Shown here: piece after piece, positions 6,132 through 6,943 of the stretch | Numbering within the stretch: position 1 is the first letter of the stretch | Layout of the letters: each line of letters begins with the position of its first letter | Source: Opitutales bacterium | GTDB lineage: Bacteria; Verrucomicrobiota; Verrucomicrobiia; Opitutales; Opitutaceae | DNA: 6,943 nt | Direction of reading: 5' to 3' | Assembly (NCBI GenBank): GCA_021772595.1 | Contig: JAJFLS010000606.1 | Location: forward strand, 1 to 6,943 | Notes under the pieces: model-generated | The model's input: the letters and a program-made list of their open reading frames with translations, nothing else | The model's database searches: none | Told to the model about the DNA's origin: nothing | Position numbers and translations under genes: made by a program

Positions 6132-6137
6132 ATTATA
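6132..6137 (-). promoter_or_regulatory. Putative -10 box for the DUF1326 gene
   Basis: On the minus strand this reads TATAAT, a perfect -10 consensus, 31 bases before the preferred ATG. The -35 position is poor (AATAAC) and falls in a palindrome (6151-6169), which would fit an activator-dependent promoter. Confidence 0.45.
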
Positions 6138-6150
6138 TATGCTCAATAAT

Positions 6151-6169
6151 GCTAGTTATTACGACTAGC
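6151..6169. promoter_or_regulatory. Palindrome (possible operator) at the -35 of the DUF1326 promoter
   Basis: GCTAGT, seven bases, then ACTAGC: a perfect inverted repeat with 6-bp arms covering the -35 position of the TATAAT box at 6132-6137. Dyad symmetry and placement suggest a dimeric regulator site. No regulator gene is nearby. Confidence 0.35.
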
Positions 6170-6198
6170 CTTACCTTATCTGATCAATTAACAGGAGA

Positions 6199-6219
6199 AT
6201 TATTTAAATAATAGCGCTA
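6199..6219. repeat. 14-bp AT palindrome abutting an 8-bp palindrome
   Basis: ATTATTTAAATAAT (6199-6212) is a perfect 14-bp palindrome and is directly followed by TAGCGCTA (6212-6219), an 8-bp palindrome, about 100 bases upstream of the DUF1326 start. It may be a regulator site or simply AT-rich symmetry. Confidence 0.3.
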
Positions 6220-6263
6220 GCGGCGTTTGTCAAGAGTGCTTGTATGTGTGCAGTTTATGGTGA

Positions 6264-6437
6264 CTAAATCATCTTTTTAGAGATTGCCTTATGTTCGCAA
6301 ACAAAGATGAGCTGCGTTCCATTGTCTTGTCGAACATGCTCAAATGCTTATTCGTCTAATTGGCAAAAGCTCACCGTTCCTTCCTTGAGTTGATTCTTGT
6401 CGTGCTTGTTCGCTAGTCCCTTAGTCCGATCATGCAT
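6264..6437 (-). pseudogene. Possible small decayed reading frame next to repeat copy 2
   Basis: Starting at ATG 6437 one frame runs for 29 residues (MHDRTKGLANKHDKNQLKEG, then TVSFCQLDE) to a TAA at 6348-6350. It then continues in the same frame for 27 more (AFEHVRQDNGTQLIFVCEHK, then AISKKMI) to a stop at 6264-6266. The composition is protein-like on both sides of the TAA, suggesting a short gene with one nonsense change. I recognise no family. Its first codons lie inside the 36-bp repeat; the other copy reads MYDRSEGL before the insertion sequence end. It may equally be non-coding. Confidence 0.2.
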
Positions 6438-6450
6438 AGTCCCTTGCTCT
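6415..6450 (+). repeat. 36-bp imperfect direct repeat, copy 2
   Basis: The partner of 5233-5268 (30 of 36 identical). The two copies bracket the DUF1326 gene at a distance of about 1.15 kb. Confidence 0.65.
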
Positions 6451-6497
6451 TGATCGGCCTACTAGCACGACTGGGTAATGAATCACTGAACACTCTC

Positions 6498-6943
6498 CTA
6501 GTTCCGATTCCATGGAAAGCTCATTGTCGGCTGTTCAGAGTATCGGTCATTTGAAATCTTCAAGGCCACGCCGCAACCGGGCGCGAGCCGGACACGGAAG
6601 GTCGAGCTGTCCACCGTTACCGTGTCGCTGCCATCATATACCTGCGTCACTCTATGTTCCCCATAAACGCCAGATTGGACAATCAATTCGCGCGATTCGG
6701 ACTGGCTAATATTTACGAGAGTCACGGAAACACTTTCGTCGCTGATGCTGTCAACCAAGGCCGCTACATCTTGCGGAACACCCGCTCGTCGATTTATCGG
6801 ATCAAAGTAACGCAAGCGACAATGCAAGGGCCCGGCACCACGTCCTGGATCGAGCCCTGCCATCATCAACTGGTTTAGGGTGCCGACTGTAGCAGGGTTG
6901 AATTTCATCGGATCATCGGCAAGCCGCGTATCTGGCGTCGTCG
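6498..6943 (-). CDS. C-terminal part of an unrecognised protein, running off the right edge
   Basis: The frame is open from the right edge to a TAG at 6498-6500, about 147 visible residues. An internal Met codon at 6908 is preceded in frame by TPDTRLADDP without a stop, so it is unlikely to be the real start and the gene should continue beyond the window. The first part, FNPATVGTLNQLMMAGLDPG and PLHCRLRYFDPINRRAG, looks like the end of a larger domain. The rest, VAALVDSISDESVSVTLVNI starting near codon 58 and later TVDSSTFRVRLAPGCGVALK, is rich in alternating hydrophobic residues, as in a C-terminal beta-sandwich appended to an enzyme; that is inference. I do not recognise the family or function. 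It faces leftward, with the repeat copy 2 about 50 bases past its stop. Confidence 0.65.
   Translation of the reverse strand, partial: TTPDTRLADDPMKFNPATVGTLNQLMMAGLDPGRGAGPLHCRLRYFDPINRRAGVPQDVAALVDSISDESVSVTLVNISQSESRELIVQSGVYGEHRVTQVYDGSDTVTVDSSTFRVRLAPGCGVALKISNDRYSEQPTMSFPWNRN

Noticed and set aside
5233..6450. CRISPR-like or phage attachment interpretation of the 36-bp repeats
   Set aside because: Only two copies with six mismatches, separated by more than 1 kb, and no cas, integrase or tRNA gene in the window.
6512..6878. Plus-strand frames opposite the right-edge gene
   Set aside because: They are antisense to a longer frame with coding-like composition that continues off the edge.

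Overview
The window comes from a mesophilic, Gram-negative environmental bacterium of roughly balanced base composition. The organism cannot be named from this stretch. Secreted NHL propeller proteins, an atypical Nramp-like carrier and this flavour of IS110 transposase are the sort of content I associate with Verrucomicrobiota, Planctomycetota or Acidobacteriota genomes; that is inference. The region looks accessory or decaying: three intact or near-intact genes lie among a dead epimerase, a dead insertion sequence and dispersed repeats.

Layout from left to right. (1) Positions 1-770 hold the tail of an unrecognised reading frame and the C-terminal half of an NAD-dependent epimerase/dehydratase that has lost its front and carries an in-frame stop. 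(2) Positions 754-1809 (minus) encode a secreted six-bladed NHL-type beta-propeller protein whose 3' end meets the epimerase relic tail to tail. (3) After a divergent intergenic gap, 2067-3401 (plus) encodes a divergent Nramp-superfamily membrane transporter lacking the classic metal-binding motifs. (4) About 3721-5222 is an IS110-family element of the IS1111-like type. It has imperfect 14-bp inverted repeats near both ends, a transposase broken by a frameshift and an amber codon, and about 300 bases of hairpin-rich non-coding DNA downstream of the transposase, where a guide (seeker/bridge) RNA would be expected. (5) Positions 5223-6497 hold an exported DUF1326 cysteine-motif protein (minus) with its own promoter and a nearby palindrome. 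It is flanked by two copies of a 36-bp imperfect direct repeat; one copy stops about 10 bases from the insertion sequence end. (6) Positions 6498-6943 (minus) hold the C-terminal end of an unrecognised protein that runs off the right edge.

No metabolic operon is visible: each intact gene appears to be its own transcription unit. The most interesting material is the insertion sequence's structured non-coding end, the repeat pair around the DUF1326 gene, and the atypical Nramp-like transporter.
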